From: Corynebacterium meitnerae
GTDB lineage: Bacteria; Actinomycetota; Actinomycetes; Mycobacteriales; Mycobacteriaceae
Assembly: GCF_027570075.1 (NCBI RefSeq)
Contig: NZ_JAKMUS010000008.1
Coordinates: 1-64,000 of the forward strand
Direction of reading: 5' to 3'
DNA length: 64,000 nucleotides
Shown here piece by piece: positions 38,801-47,125 of this stretch; the stretch's first letter is position 1, and each line of letters opens with the position of its first letter. Made by a program: the position numbers and the translations under genes. The notes beneath the pieces are model-generated. The model was not told the DNA's origin. It was given only the letters and a program-made list of their open reading frames with translations, and searched no databases.

Positions 38801-38893
38801 GGTGATGCGCGACATCAACGTCGCCACAGCCATCGAGCCGGTTGAGCGCACGACAGAATTGTCGCTCGTGGGCTTGCGTTCAAGCTGCGTCAC
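35819..38893 (-). CDS. murJ: MurJ lipid II flippase fused to a pseudokinase domain
   Basis: The 1024-residue protein has an N-terminal MviN/MurJ part (about residues 1-540) with some 14 membrane helices and the family phrases LMSRITGFIRTVMI and ANTLPNMI. A cytosolic protein-kinase-like domain follows (about 590-810). It has no usable catalytic loop: the HRD position reads GLALGLDNRNRMRV, and no DFG is found. A single membrane helix (TTALVSIAIVAVVAVAALTVYVV) and an extracellular beta domain end the protein. The mycobacterial homologue has the same design; there the pseudokinase is phosphorylated by PknB and recruits FhaA. Confidence 0.94.
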   Translation of the reverse strand: MTQLERKPTSDNSVVRSTGSMAVATLMSRITGFIRTVMITSALGGAVASAFNTANTLPNMITEIVLGSVLTALVVPVLVRAEKEDPDQGAAFIRRLFTLTLTLVTVVTVVTVIAAPLLTRVMLDADGEVNVIQSTSFAYLLLPQIMFYGLFSLFMAVLNTKEVFRPGAWAPVVNNLVSIAVLALYMLLPGSIDKDDPTGVMDPHVLLLGLGTTLGVVVQCLIMVPALRRLNIDLRPLWGLDDRLKQFGGMAVAIVTYVAISQLGYIINNRIASEAYSSAPAIYMQHWLLLQVPYGIIGVTLLTAIMPRLSRNAADGDDAAVVRDLTLGTKLTFIALIPIIIFMTALGPDIGVALFHYGQFTETDARTLGMTLSFSAFTLIPYALVMLHLRVFYAREEAWTPTFIIAGITVTKVVLAMLAPTVAASPEQVVVLLGAANGFGFVAGAIVGAFLLHRKLGNLGARAVLHTTVWAAAAGLVGIAAALVARYLLRILPPLIPGSVGLLVQVAVLGIIFVIVTGIVLSFSDLAEVRSLGAALARIPGLNKIIRTTPADTVAAKQVPVQFLIDDTFNASPIPPPMSAGVVRGPRLVPGAAVSDGRFRLLRDHGSAGNARFWQATELRTGRMVALTFVDTCGAAPLAPVTPRQAALDAAGVAHRTRQIAQLNLPAVAPIIDIISYRTGCVVVAEWIAGSSLQAVAESTTPLLEDAVHEAMVPLTESMEYAHEQGLALGLDNRNRMRVTESGVVVLAFPTVLANASAEADAAAWDSARELLMSATQPDADLEDGLEEGPAAPLEAPQPAPETTPQPARVAGFGARDVGTAGTTALVSIAIVAVVAVAALTVYVVSHFSSNPDAPVTKNSVEQAEQAEQLEKEEKDSGDTVRLPVIISSVSTNSTFAPLTDGDTATTATVEPGDRIVLTAVERAGSTSFTPRSIILDSQTGGLDYTVFALPSGASATDADLPVIANGTLPEERFTITVAEQAQQGELKDLSGVVVAIKAPTQERDWDGKPAVMRDITIVGTRTR

Positions 38894-38966
38894 AGGTGCT
38901 CCAAAGAGATCAAAGAGAGTTATGGCAGAACCGCCAGGGGGCTACTGCCAGGGGACTATGCGTATG

Positions 38967-41510
38967 TTAGCCCTCTTGCGCCACAGCTTGTACCCCGTTA
39001 GACCCGCGTGACCCACGCCGCTTCCCCCGCTGGAACATCAACGCCAAAACGAAGAGCGCGCTGGCACCGGCGATGATGATCCAGTTCTGCACCGCACCAC
39101 CGGCGGTTTGGACCGCGATGTCCACCGGTTGGGAGATCGGCTGGCCCTTCGGGGTGGCCAGGTAGAGCTGCAGTTTCGTCTGGTCTTCGCGGTCTTCCAA
39201 GTCGGCCGTCATCTGCAGGGTCAGTGAGCCGCGCGCCGGGATGCGGAATTCAGCCGGTGTGTTCAGGTGCGCGCCAGCGGGGCCGTTGTACAGAATCGAT
39301 GCGTCCACCGGCAGCGGCAGACCGTTTTCCGCCACGATGAGCAGCGGCGATGACTCAGACGCGCGGGTGTACACGTTGCCCGGTGGGATGAGGTTGATGG
39401 CGGCGCGCAGACCAGCCAGGGCATCGCGGTTGCCGTTGAGGCGTTCTCGCGTCCGTTGCTGCGCCTCCATGTACCCGGTGTAGGACCGTCGGCCCGTCAC
39501 CGTCAGTGCGTTGAGCAGATCTTGGCGCAGTGGCAGGGTGTAGCCATACTGCGTCAGCGCGATGGCGGGGTCGCTGCCGAGGAGGGCGGTGAGATCGTCG
39601 ATAAACGCCCCCTGCTGCGACGCATTGAGCACTTCCGTGTCGGAGTAGACCGTCGGATCGGCCTCCAGCAGGCTTGGCGCGCCGGCGATGAGCTGCGCCG
39701 GATCAGCCGGCAGGCGCATGTAGTCCTCCAGGCTCATGGGCACGCTTGTGCGCTCGCGGAACAGTTCGGCGACCGTCTCCATCACCGCGCGCGCCGTCGT
39801 GGGCTCCCACGCAGCCGGCGGCGCCACGAGGACAGGCTCCGGCGCCTCAGAGCTCTCCCCCACCACAACGTGCGAATTCGCCAGCGTGCGCACCGCCGTC
39901 GCCGCCGTAGTATTGCGCGCTACTTCCGAGTCCCGCGTGTAATCAAAGCGCAGGTGATCGTCCGAAAAACCCGTTGTCTCCGGATTCGGCCCCGTCGTGG
40001 CCAGGATCGACGCGAGCTGATAATCAAAGCCCACTGAGACCACGCCGGGCCGCAGATCCGTGAAACGACTATGCGCGGAATTCACGTTCGTGGTGTTGTT
40101 AGCCACCAGCACGCGCACTGTTTCCGCTGGTTGCGGCGCCGCAATCCCCGCCGCATTCGGCATCGCCGGATCATCGAGGGTGCTCCGCTGCTCACCTTCC
40201 ACGCGCCCATCCGGCGCACGGTCCGCGGTGTCGCTGGGATTGCTTCTCGACGCTTTCTCCCACGCCGTCTGCATCCCCACCTCCGGCACCGTGGACTGGC
40301 TGTGATCAGCCCATCCCATACCGGCCACGGACTCCTCGGTGACGTAGCCAGCCCCCGGCAGCACCACGTTGCGCGTGATCGGGGTGTCCAAGACGCGTTC
40401 GGCAGTGAACGTTCCCCGTTCCACTGCCTCACGCATGAGCCAGCTGTTACCAGTACGTGCCACGGCTTCTAGGTCCGTGTTGGCCCACGGCATGGCCAGC
40501 ACGCACTTGTCCTTCGCCGCTGCCTGGATCTTCTCCAGCCACGCCGTGGCATCATCGGCGCCGGTTCCTGGCGTGGAACCCGCCCCTGAATCAGAACTAC
40601 CCCAGGAATCACGCAGGCGCTGGCGCTTCTCCGCCGGTGCTGGCCTGTCATCATTCACGGTGTAGCCGCCCGCCATCCTGGCCACGGTGTCCAGCAGCGC
40701 CGGGTCCACCGCCATGCAGGTTTCATCCCCGGCACCCAGCTCGGCATAAATATCCACCAGCTGGTCCAGCCGGCCACCCGGCGCGATCTGCCCCGCCAAC
40801 TGCTCTGACTCCAGAATCAGCGGCGGCCGGTTCGGTGCCTCTCCCGTCTCCCCCGGCACAATGTCAACCGGTGCGGTGATCGGGTACAGCACGGACATGC
40901 CGGCGGGCGTGCGTTCAAGCTCGTCAACGCCTGACGTCCCCTGCGCACTCCCCTGCCCAGTCCCCTTCACCGTCATGTGCCAGCGCTCCGTATCCACGAT
41001 GGCACCGGCATTCTCGGCCACGACCATCACCGGGCGCGTCACGGTGGTGGGGTGTTCTTCGGCGCTGAACGTGACCTCTACTTCTACGTCCCCGCCTGCT
41101 GGGACGCTCGGAACTGTCACCTGCTCACCGGCAATCGCGTACTCCCCCACCTGCGCCACCGTGGCTGCCCGCGCATCCGTCAGCGACCCGGAGACCGGTC
41201 CCCGGCGCGGCGTCAGCGTCAGGCCGGTGGCGGGTTCAGAGCCTTCATTGTGCACCCGCACCTTCACCCGGATGGGCTCGCGACTGGGGGCGGTGGAGGG
41301 GGCGCTCATAAGCGAAATACCCACACCATGCGTGCCTTCGCCTAGCCTGATCTGCGAGTTTACCCATTGGTCCGCCACTGCCGGATTATCCGGCGCGAGT
41401 GGCACCGGGATGGACTGCGCCGCTGCGAGTGGGAGCCCAGCAGTACACGCCGCAGCACACACCGCAGCAGCCATCAAAATCCCCCGCGCACCCTGCGCGC
41501 CCCGCGACAT
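38967..41510 (-). CDS. DUF6049-type secreted membrane-anchored protein
   Basis: This 847-residue protein has a signal peptide (GILMAAAVCAAACTAGLPLAAAQ), a long extracytoplasmic region starting with a beta-sandwich (RVKVRVHNEGSEPATGLTLTP), and a C-terminal membrane helix (WIIIAGASALFVLALMF) followed by RGKRRGSRGS. It matches the actinobacterial DUF6049 protein next to murJ by position and layout. A role in envelope growth is suggested by linkage to murJ, but no activity is known. Its ATG overlaps the stop of the Nudix gene by one base. Confidence 0.85.
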   Translation of the reverse strand: MSRGAQGARGILMAAAVCAAACTAGLPLAAAQSIPVPLAPDNPAVADQWVNSQIRLGEGTHGVGISLMSAPSTAPSREPIRVKVRVHNEGSEPATGLTLTPRRGPVSGSLTDARAATVAQVGEYAIAGEQVTVPSVPAGGDVEVEVTFSAEEHPTTVTRPVMVVAENAGAIVDTERWHMTVKGTGQGSAQGTSGVDELERTPAGMSVLYPITAPVDIVPGETGEAPNRPPLILESEQLAGQIAPGGRLDQLVDIYAELGAGDETCMAVDPALLDTVARMAGGYTVNDDRPAPAEKRQRLRDSWGSSDSGAGSTPGTGADDATAWLEKIQAAAKDKCVLAMPWANTDLEAVARTGNSWLMREAVERGTFTAERVLDTPITRNVVLPGAGYVTEESVAGMGWADHSQSTVPEVGMQTAWEKASRSNPSDTADRAPDGRVEGEQRSTLDDPAMPNAAGIAAPQPAETVRVLVANNTTNVNSAHSRFTDLRPGVVSVGFDYQLASILATTGPNPETTGFSDDHLRFDYTRDSEVARNTTAATAVRTLANSHVVVGESSEAPEPVLVAPPAAWEPTTARAVMETVAELFRERTSVPMSLEDYMRLPADPAQLIAGAPSLLEADPTVYSDTEVLNASQQGAFIDDLTALLGSDPAIALTQYGYTLPLRQDLLNALTVTGRRSYTGYMEAQQRTRERLNGNRDALAGLRAAINLIPPGNVYTRASESSPLLIVAENGLPLPVDASILYNGPAGAHLNTPAEFRIPARGSLTLQMTADLEDREDQTKLQLYLATPKGQPISQPVDIAVQTAGGAVQNWIIIAGASALFVLALMFQRGKRRGSRGSNGVQAVAQEG

Positions 41511-42328
41511 CACCGCGGAGTCACCCGCCCCGCATCACGCTCCGCGAGCGCCAAATCCGGCATCCGATCAATCGCGATGCGCGCCAACTTGCGCTCATCC
41601 GCGTACGCCAAATACTCAATCAGCTCACTGATGGGCACCCACGCGACCTCGGTGACCTCCGGGTCGTCGTTATTCAGCACCCCATCGACATAGCGCAGCA
41701 AATTGTGGTGCACGGTCTTATGAATCCGCACGCCATCGGACACAAACCAGTAATCAATGACGCCGAGCTCCTCAAACGGCTCGCCCACGATGCCAGTTTC
41801 TTCCCACACCTCACGGCGCGATGTTGCCCACTTATCCTCGCCGGGCTCCACGTGCCCCTTCGGCATGGACCACAGCAGCCGCCCACGCCTATCAATACGA
41901 CCAATCAGCGCCACATAAATCCGCGCCAGATTCACCGACCCGTCCTTGCGCACAGCCTCCGCCATGCCGGACACAACGAGCCCACCCGCGCTCGTCTCGT
42001 CCCGCGTCTCCATGTTGTGCACCGGCGTGTACGTACGCTTCGCACCGCTTGTCGACGAATTCGGGCGCCGATAATAATTTTTCCCGCTCTGCTTACCCCC
42101 GCGCTTGCTGCCGCGCTGGTTATTGCGCTGGTTATTGCGTTGATTCCCGCGCTGGTTGTTGCGCTTGCGGTGTTTGTTGGGGTTCTTGTCCCCTGAGTCC
42201 TGCTTCCCTGACCCCTGCTTGTCTGGGCTCTGTTTGTTTTGCGCATTGTTTTGCGCATGGCCAGACCCACGGCGGCGCCGGCGGCGCCTCCGCTGTCCTT
42301 GGCCTTGGGGCGGGGTGTTCTCAGTCAT
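41510..42328 (-). CDS. Nudix hydrolase with basic N-terminal extension
   Basis: In this 272-residue protein the Nudix box is complete: [23 protein letters not shown] (about residues 173-195), fitting Gx5Ex7REUxEExGU. The first 95 residues are a low-complexity Arg/Asn/Gln/Lys tract, including RRRRRRRRG and repeated NNQR, that could bind nucleic acid. The mycobacterial homologue at this locus (MutT4) is implicated in oxidised-nucleotide clearance; the substrate here is unknown. It heads the leftward run to murJ and sigM and is divergent from pcnA. Confidence 0.9.
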   Translation of the reverse strand: MTENTPPQGQGQRRRRRRRRGSGHAQNNAQNKQSPDKQGSGKQDSGDKNPNKHRKRNNQRGNQRNNQRNNQRGSKRGGKQSGKNYYRRPNSSTSGAKRTYTPVHNMETRDETSAGGLVVSGMAEAVRKDGSVNLARIYVALIGRIDRRGRLLWSMPKGHVEPGEDKWATSRREVWEETGIVGEPFEELGVIDYWFVSDGVRIHKTVHHNLLRYVDGVLNNDDPEVTEVAWVPISELIEYLAYADERKLARIAIDRMPDLALAERDAGRVTPR

Positions 42329-42377
42329 TGTGTCCGATCGTATCTGGCAGGCTCATATATAGGGAACTAAGGCCTGT

Positions 42378-43943
42378 ATGGTTGGGCGGGTGAATACTCC
42401 GACGAATACTCCGGTGAACAATCCGACGAACACGGCTGATCCCGCCGGGCTGTTTAACCTGCCGGAGAAAGGGGACTCCACCGCGTTTATTGGGTTGTTG
42501 GCGCGGGCGGAGGGGGCCGTCGGAAAGCTTGAGGCTCTCCTTGCGCCGTTGGCGAGCGCTTTTCATGCGCGCGGTGAGTCGTTGTACCTGGTGGGCGGGC
42601 CTGTGCGCGACGCGATGCTGGGGCGGCTGGGCCATGACCTGGACTTCACCACCTCCGCGCGCCCTGAGGTCATCCACGAGATTCTCGATGAGTGGGGCGA
42701 GGCCGTCTGGGACACCGGCATCGAATTTGGCACCGTGTCCGCGACGAAGGACGGCCAGCAGGTGGAGATCACCACTTTCCGCGCTGACCTGTACGACGGC
42801 GTGACCCGCAACCCCGAAGTCACCTTCGGCGACACCGTCGAGGGCGACCTTGTGCGCCGCGACTTCCGCGTGAATGCGATGGCGATTGAGCTGGCTGCCG
42901 GGTCTTCTGATTCTTCGAGCTCTGAATCAGAGCTCGAATTGGATTTTCATGACCCTTGCGACGGCCTGAAGGATCTGCTCAACCACGTTCTGGACACGCC
43001 GCAGGAGCCGGAGGTGAGCTTCCGCGATGACCCGCTGCGGATGCTGCGCGCGGCACGGTTTGTGTCGCAGCTTGGCTTCACCGTGAGCCCACGCGTGAAG
43101 CAGGCGATGACGGATATGGCGGATGAGATTAACCGCATCACCGTCGAACGCGTGCAGGCGGAGCTGGACAAACTCATGCTGGGCATCCAGCCGTGGGCGG
43201 GCATTGACCTGCTCGTGGAAACTGGTCTGGCCGATCATGTTCTGCCGGAGATCCCCGCGTTGAAGCTGGAGCGCGATGAGCACATGCAGCACAAGGATGT
43301 CTACGCCCACTCGCTGACCGTGCTGCGTCAGGCAACGGAGCTTGAGGACCCGGAGGAAGGCCCTGACCTTGTGCTGCGTTGGGCGGCGCTCATGCACGAC
43401 ATCGGCAAGCCGGACACGCGCGAGTTCCACGAGGGGGGCCGCGTCTCCTTCCACCACCACGAGGTCGTGGGCGCGAAGCTGACTCGCCGCCGCATGCGCA
43501 AGCTGAAGTACCCCAAGCACGTCATCGCGGATGTCAGCCAGCTGGTCTACCTACACATGCGCTTTTACGGTTTCGGCGAAGGCCAGTGGACCGATTCCGC
43601 CGTGCGCCGCTATGTCACCGATGCCGGTGAGCTGCTCCCCCGCCTGAACAAACTCGTGCGCGCGGACTGCACCACGCGCAACCCCAAGAAGGCTGCGCGC
43701 CTGCGCCGCACCTACGACCACCTGGAAGAACGCATTGCGGACCTCTCCGCCAAGGAGGACCTCGCCCGCGTCCGCCCGGACCTGGACGGCAACGAGATCA
43801 TGCAGATCCTCGGCCTCAAGCCCGGGCCTGAGGTGGGCAAGGCCTGGAAGTACATGAAGGAACTCCGCCTGGAGCGCGGCGAGCTCGACCATGATGAGGC
43901 CGTCGCTGAGCTCAAGGCCTGGTGGGAGGCCAACCATGGCTGA
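42378..43943 (+). CDS. pcnA: CCA tRNA nucleotidyltransferase
   Basis: This 521-residue class II nucleotidyltransferase has the active-site motif LYLVGGPVRDAMLGRLGHDLDFTTSARPE (about residues 68-96) and VRRDFRVNAMAI. A C-terminal HD domain has LMHDIGKPDTRE and FHHHEVVGAKL, as in actinobacterial CCA enzymes with a phosphohydrolase half. It adds or repairs the tRNA 3' CCA. This matters here because at least tRNA-Ala in the window has no encoded CCA. The N-terminus has a short Asn/Thr/Pro repeat tract. Confidence 0.95.
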   Translation: MVGRVNTPTNTPVNNPTNTADPAGLFNLPEKGDSTAFIGLLARAEGAVGKLEALLAPLASAFHARGESLYLVGGPVRDAMLGRLGHDLDFTTSARPEVIHEILDEWGEAVWDTGIEFGTVSATKDGQQVEITTFRADLYDGVTRNPEVTFGDTVEGDLVRRDFRVNAMAIELAAGSSDSSSSESELELDFHDPCDGLKDLLNHVLDTPQEPEVSFRDDPLRMLRAARFVSQLGFTVSPRVKQAMTDMADEINRITVERVQAELDKLMLGIQPWAGIDLLVETGLADHVLPEIPALKLERDEHMQHKDVYAHSLTVLRQATELEDPEEGPDLVLRWAALMHDIGKPDTREFHEGGRVSFHHHEVVGAKLTRRRMRKLKYPKHVIADVSQLVYLHMRFYGFGEGQWTDSAVRRYVTDAGELLPRLNKLVRADCTTRNPKKAARLRRTYDHLEERIADLSAKEDLARVRPDLDGNEIMQILGLKPGPEVGKAWKYMKELRLERGELDHDEAVAELKAWWEANHG

Positions 43944-44544
43944 GTTCTTCTACGCTGACCGTCTCTTCTCCGCGCTCGAGCGCGAGGAGCCCGCCCCCGG
44001 CATGCTCATGCTTGCCGCGCCGGGCATGCTTAGTAGCGAATTCGCGCGCACCGTCGTCCTCATCATCGAACACAACCTGGAGCACACCCTCGGCGTTGTG
44101 CTCAACCGCCGCAGCGAAGTCGCCGTGGCCAATGTCCTGCCGGAATGGCTCGACTACGTGGCTAAACCGCAGGCGCTCTACCTCGGCGGACCGCTCGGCC
44201 CGCAGGCCGCCATCGGTGTTGGTGTGACCACTTCTGGCACCGTCATTGAGGACCATCTGGAGTTCACCCGCCTGGCCAACCGCCTCGTCCACGTGGACCT
44301 GCGCACCGACCCCGCCATGCTCAACGGCCTCCTCGAAGGCGTCCGCATCTTCGCCGGCTACGCCGAATGGGCCCCTGGCCAGCTCGACGACGAGATCGAG
44401 CGCGGCGACTGGTACGTCGCCCCCGCCCTGCCCTCCGACGTCATCGCCCCCGCCGGCACCGACCTCTACAGCGACATCATGCGCCGCCAGCCCATGCCGC
44501 TGCCGCTGTTCTCGACGTTCCCGGCGGATATTGATGACAACTAG
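43936..44544 (+). CDS. YqgE/AlgH family protein
   Basis: The 202-residue protein has the family blocks PAPGMLMLAAPGMLSSEFARTVVLIIEHN, GVVLNRRSEVAV, LYLGGPLGPQ and VRIFAGYAEWAPGQLDDEI. The function of this family is not settled. Start 43936 is inside the last codons of pcnA (8-base overlap); the longer frame opening at 43891 would only add pcnA-encoded sequence. Confidence 0.92.
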   Translation: MAEFFYADRLFSALEREEPAPGMLMLAAPGMLSSEFARTVVLIIEHNLEHTLGVVLNRRSEVAVANVLPEWLDYVAKPQALYLGGPLGPQAAIGVGVTTSGTVIEDHLEFTRLANRLVHVDLRTDPAMLNGLLEGVRIFAGYAEWAPGQLDDEIERGDWYVAPALPSDVIAPAGTDLYSDIMRRQPMPLPLFSTFPADIDDN

Positions 44545-45262
44545 ATCCGAAATCCGCGGCGGCATCCGCGACACCTGGCTCGTTGGCCTCGGCCTCATCC
44601 CGCTCGGCCTCGCCTTCGGCCTGGTCATGGTCCAAGCCGGCTTCGCGTGGTGGTGGACACCCATCTTCTCCATCATCATCTACGCCGGCTCGATGGAATT
44701 CCTCGCTGTCCAACTCGTCTCCACCGGCGTCGGCCCACTCTCGGCCGCGGTCACCGGCTTCATGGTCAACTTCCGCCACATTTTCTACGGCCTCACGTTC
44801 CCACGTCACCTCATTTCCTCACCGCTTGGCCGCGCGTACAGCACTTATGCGCTTACCGACGAGTCCTACGCCATCTCCTCCTCCCGCCCCCCAACCGCCC
44901 CCAACTCCGGTGCCCGCGTTCTGACCATCCAGATCCTGTGCCAGTTGATGTGGGTGCTGCCCGGCATTGCGGGGGCGTGGTTGGGGGCGGCGATTCCGTC
45001 GTCAGTTCTGGGCGTCGATTACGCGCTGACCGCGCTTTTCATCGTCCTGGCCTACGAGGCTTTCCGCGCGAATCCGGATTTCTCCCTGCCGCTGACCGCC
45101 ACCGCGATCGCCGCGCTTCTCGCCGTGCTCGCACCCAGTTGGCTCCTCATGGCCGGACTCAGCGCCTACTTCCTCGTGCTCATCTTCCGCTTCGCTAACC
45201 CCGGCGCGGACCGCGCCCTTGAGCTGCGCGTCGGCCGTGATTCTTCAGGTGGTGAAAAGTAG
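44534..45262 (+). CDS. azlC: Branched-chain amino acid exporter, large subunit (AzlC/BrnF)
   Basis: This 242-residue membrane protein has the AzlC core IRDTWLVGLGLIPLGLAFG and the conserved MEFLAVQLV...FMVNFRHIFYGLTFPRHL...YALTDESYAI. With AzlD it forms an exporter; in C. glutamicum BrnFE exports isoleucine, leucine, valine and methionine. The ATG at 44534 overlaps the yqgE stop by 11 bases. No Lrp-type regulator is adjacent, unlike at the C. glutamicum brnFE locus. Confidence 0.92.
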   Translation: MTTRSEIRGGIRDTWLVGLGLIPLGLAFGLVMVQAGFAWWWTPIFSIIIYAGSMEFLAVQLVSTGVGPLSAAVTGFMVNFRHIFYGLTFPRHLISSPLGRAYSTYALTDESYAISSSRPPTAPNSGARVLTIQILCQLMWVLPGIAGAWLGAAIPSSVLGVDYALTALFIVLAYEAFRANPDFSLPLTATAIAALLAVLAPSWLLMAGLSAYFLVLIFRFANPGADRALELRVGRDSSGGEK

Positions 45263-45618
45263 TGGGGGTTTTTGGTCTGCCTGAGGGCGTCACCCTAACC
45301 ATGGTCGCCGCGGTACTCATCCCCGTGGCCATCGTCACCGTTCTTCTTCGCGCCCTGCCCTTCTCCTTCCTCCGCCTCCTCAAAGGCAGTCCTTTCATCG
45401 ACTTCCTCGGCGCCACCATGCCCGTCGGCGTGATGACCGTCCTGGTTGTCTACACCTTCTCCACTATCGCCCACGACACTGCCGTCCCTCACGGTCTGCC
45501 TGCTGCCCTCATCGCCGGCGCCCTCACCCTCGCCCTCCACGCCTGGAAGCGCCGTGCCGGCCTCTCCATCCTCGCGGGCACTGCGGCGTACATGGTGTTG
45601 GTTAATGTGGTGTTCTAA
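45262..45618 (+). CDS. azlD: Branched-chain amino acid exporter, small subunit (AzlD/BrnE)
   Basis: This 118-residue protein has about four hydrophobic helices and the AzlD phrases LLRALPFSFLR and GATMPVGVMTVLVVYTF. The start is GTG and shares one base with the azlC stop (TAGTG). It is the obligatory partner of the upstream AzlC. Confidence 0.9.
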   Translation: MGVFGLPEGVTLTMVAAVLIPVAIVTVLLRALPFSFLRLLKGSPFIDFLGATMPVGVMTVLVVYTFSTIAHDTAVPHGLPAALIAGALTLALHAWKRRAGLSILAGTAAYMVLVNVVF

Positions 45619-45656
45619 CTGGCGTTTTAGCTGGTGTTTTAATGCCCATGTAGTTT

Positions 45657-45687
45657 TGTTGCCAAATTGAACGTTTGGCAAACTTTT
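45657..45687 (+). terminator. Terminator behind azlD
   Basis: TTGCCAAA (45659-45666) and TTTGGCAA (45674-45681) are separated by TTGAACG and followed by ACTTTTTG. It probably ends the pcnA-yqgE-azlCD message; the symmetry would also allow a regulator site for the downstream gene. Confidence 0.65.
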
Positions 45688-45772
45688 TGGGAACTCGCTG
45701 TTCAGGGCTCTTTGCCAGCGTTACTCTGCAGTTGCTGTCTCACGTACTGCTTTTCCCATTCAAGGAGCTCCC

Positions 45773-46144
45773 ATGAAGCGTCGTTTCATTGCTGGTGGCT
45801 TTGCCGCGGTCACTGCACTATCTCTGTCCGTGGCTCCCGCTCATGCTCAGCCTAGGGACGACAGGACGTCATCGTTTGAGCAGGTCTATGGCGTTGAAGG
45901 CAGCACTGCGAAAAGGCTCGATAAAGCTCGGGAAGAAAACGATGACGCTGCCTACGACCGTCTTGCTAACCAGGCCCATGAGTTTGAGTTAGCCACCGCA
46001 GGTTCCGTGGCCAATGACGAAATGTTCAAGTACAAGATCGGCACCACCTTCGATCTTCTGCTCGCCTCCGGCATTGCTGCCGCGCTCCTCGCCATCCTTG
46101 GTGGCGTTGCGTTTCAGCAGGGCAAGATCAAGATCTCGTTCTAA
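45773..46144 (+). CDS. Small secreted protein 1 of the tandem family
   Basis: The 123-residue product is the first of six related neighbours. It has a signal peptide MKRRFIAGGFAAVTALSLSVAPAHA, a charged, probably helical region of about 65 residues (SSFEQVYGV ... EENDDAAYDRL), then the family end block: NDEMFKYKIGTTFDLLLASG, a hydrophobic Ala/Leu/Gly helix, and QQGKIKISF. It resembles no family I can name. An AAGGAG site precedes the ATG. A surface or mycomembrane location is inferred from the architecture. Confidence 0.85.
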   Translation: MKRRFIAGGFAAVTALSLSVAPAHAQPRDDRTSSFEQVYGVEGSTAKRLDKAREENDDAAYDRLANQAHEFELATAGSVANDEMFKYKIGTTFDLLLASGIAAALLAILGGVAFQQGKIKISF

Positions 46145-46201
46145 AACCCCGGGACTTTTTGTCCAGTCCACCACAACCGCACTCTCACCGGAGGAGTTCC
46201 C

Positions 46202-46567
46202 ATGAAGCGTCGTTTCATCGCCGTCGGCTTTGCCGCCGCTACTGCCTTATCCCTCTCCGTTGCGCCTGCTCGGGCCGAGGAGAACATGACCTCTTCGTAC
46301 GAGTACGTCTACAACGAGAAGAGCAGCATGTTCAAAAGGCATGCCGAGGCTCAGAACACAGGCGACAAGGCTACGGAAGAGCGTCTTCGCAAGCCACTCG
46401 AATTCTATCTGAAGTCCATTGCAGGTTCTTCCAAGAACGACGAAGTGCGGGGCTACCCGACCGGCACCACCTTCGATCTTCTGCTCGCCTCCGGCATCGC
46501 TGCCGCGCTCCTCGCCATCCTTGGTGGCGTTGCGTTTCAGCAGGGCAAGATCAAGGTCTCGTTCTAA
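46202..46567 (+). CDS. Small secreted protein 2 of the tandem family
   Basis: This 121-residue protein has the signal peptide MKRRFIAVGFAAATALSLSVAPARA, a middle part beginning MTSSYEYVYNEKSSMFKR, and the end block NDEVRGYPTGTTFDLLLASGIAAALLAILGG with terminal IKVSF. The last 34 residues are almost identical to those of protein 1, also at DNA level, whereas the middles differ. This points to duplication followed by diversification of the exposed part. Confidence 0.85.
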   Translation: MKRRFIAVGFAAATALSLSVAPARAEENMTSSYEYVYNEKSSMFKRHAEAQNTGDKATEERLRKPLEFYLKSIAGSSKNDEVRGYPTGTTFDLLLASGIAAALLAILGGVAFQQGKIKVSF

Positions 46568-46663
46568 AAACCCCGGGACTTTTTGTCCTGGGCGCTATTC
46601 CTACGCCCACACCGCGTACTCGACTAACACCATCATTTGAACCCTCACTCAAAGGAGATCATC
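46566..46663 (+). repeat. 98-bp intergenic repeat, copy A
   Basis: This spacer, including the CCCCGGGACTTTTTG element and the AAAGGAG site before gene 3, matches 47028-47125 with four mismatches in 98 bases. It marks a recent gene-plus-spacer duplication. Confidence 0.9.
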
Positions 46664-47029
46664 ATGAAGCGTCGTTTCATCGTTGCCGGCCTTGCTGCCG
46701 CCACCGCCCTGTCCCTGTCTGTTGCGCCGGCCCAAGCTCAGAACAACTGGACGTCGTCGTACAACGACTTCTTCGGCCAAAACGGCAGCTCGTCTAAGCG
46801 GATGGGTCAAGCTGCGCGGAAGGGCGATGGCGCCGAGGTAGTCCGCATCCAAAAGGAGATCTACGACGCACGCGCCAATATGGATGGCTCCATTAAGAAT
46901 GACAGGGCGAATGGGTACAAGTACGGCACCACCTTTGACATTCTGCTTGGCACCGGTGTTGCTGCCGCGCTCCTCGCCATTCTTGGTGGCGTTGCGTTCC
47001 AGCAGGGCCTGATCAAGCTCCCGTTCTAA
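46664..47029 (+). CDS. Small secreted protein 3 of the tandem family
   Basis: The 121-residue product has the signal peptide MKRRFIVAGLAAATALSLSVAPAQA, then NNWTSSYNDFFGQNGSSSKR, and the end block NDRANGYKYGTTFDILLGTGVAAALLAILGG with terminal IKLPF. Start 46664 is preferred to 46637 because it begins the signal peptide and follows AAAGGAG. Confidence 0.85.
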   Translation: MKRRFIVAGLAAATALSLSVAPAQAQNNWTSSYNDFFGQNGSSSKRMGQAARKGDGAEVVRIQKEIYDARANMDGSIKNDRANGYKYGTTFDILLGTGVAAALLAILGGVAFQQGLIKLPF

Positions 47030-47125
47030 AAACCCCGGGACTTTTTGTTCTGAGCGCTATCCCTACGTCCACACCGCGTACTCGACTAACACCATCATTT
47101 GAACCCTCACTCAAAGGAGATCATC
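47028..47125 (+). repeat. 98-bp intergenic repeat, copy B
   Basis: Second copy of 46566-46663, located before gene 4, with four substitutions. Confidence 0.9.

Noticed and set aside
43891..43935. Longer N-terminus for the YqgE protein
   Set aside because: The extra codons only re-read the 3' end of pcnA; the family starts near the ATG at 43936.
44246..44533. Longer N-terminus for AzlC
   Set aside because: The extension is Ser/Pro/Arg-rich shadow sequence of yqgE; AzlC homology starts after 44534.
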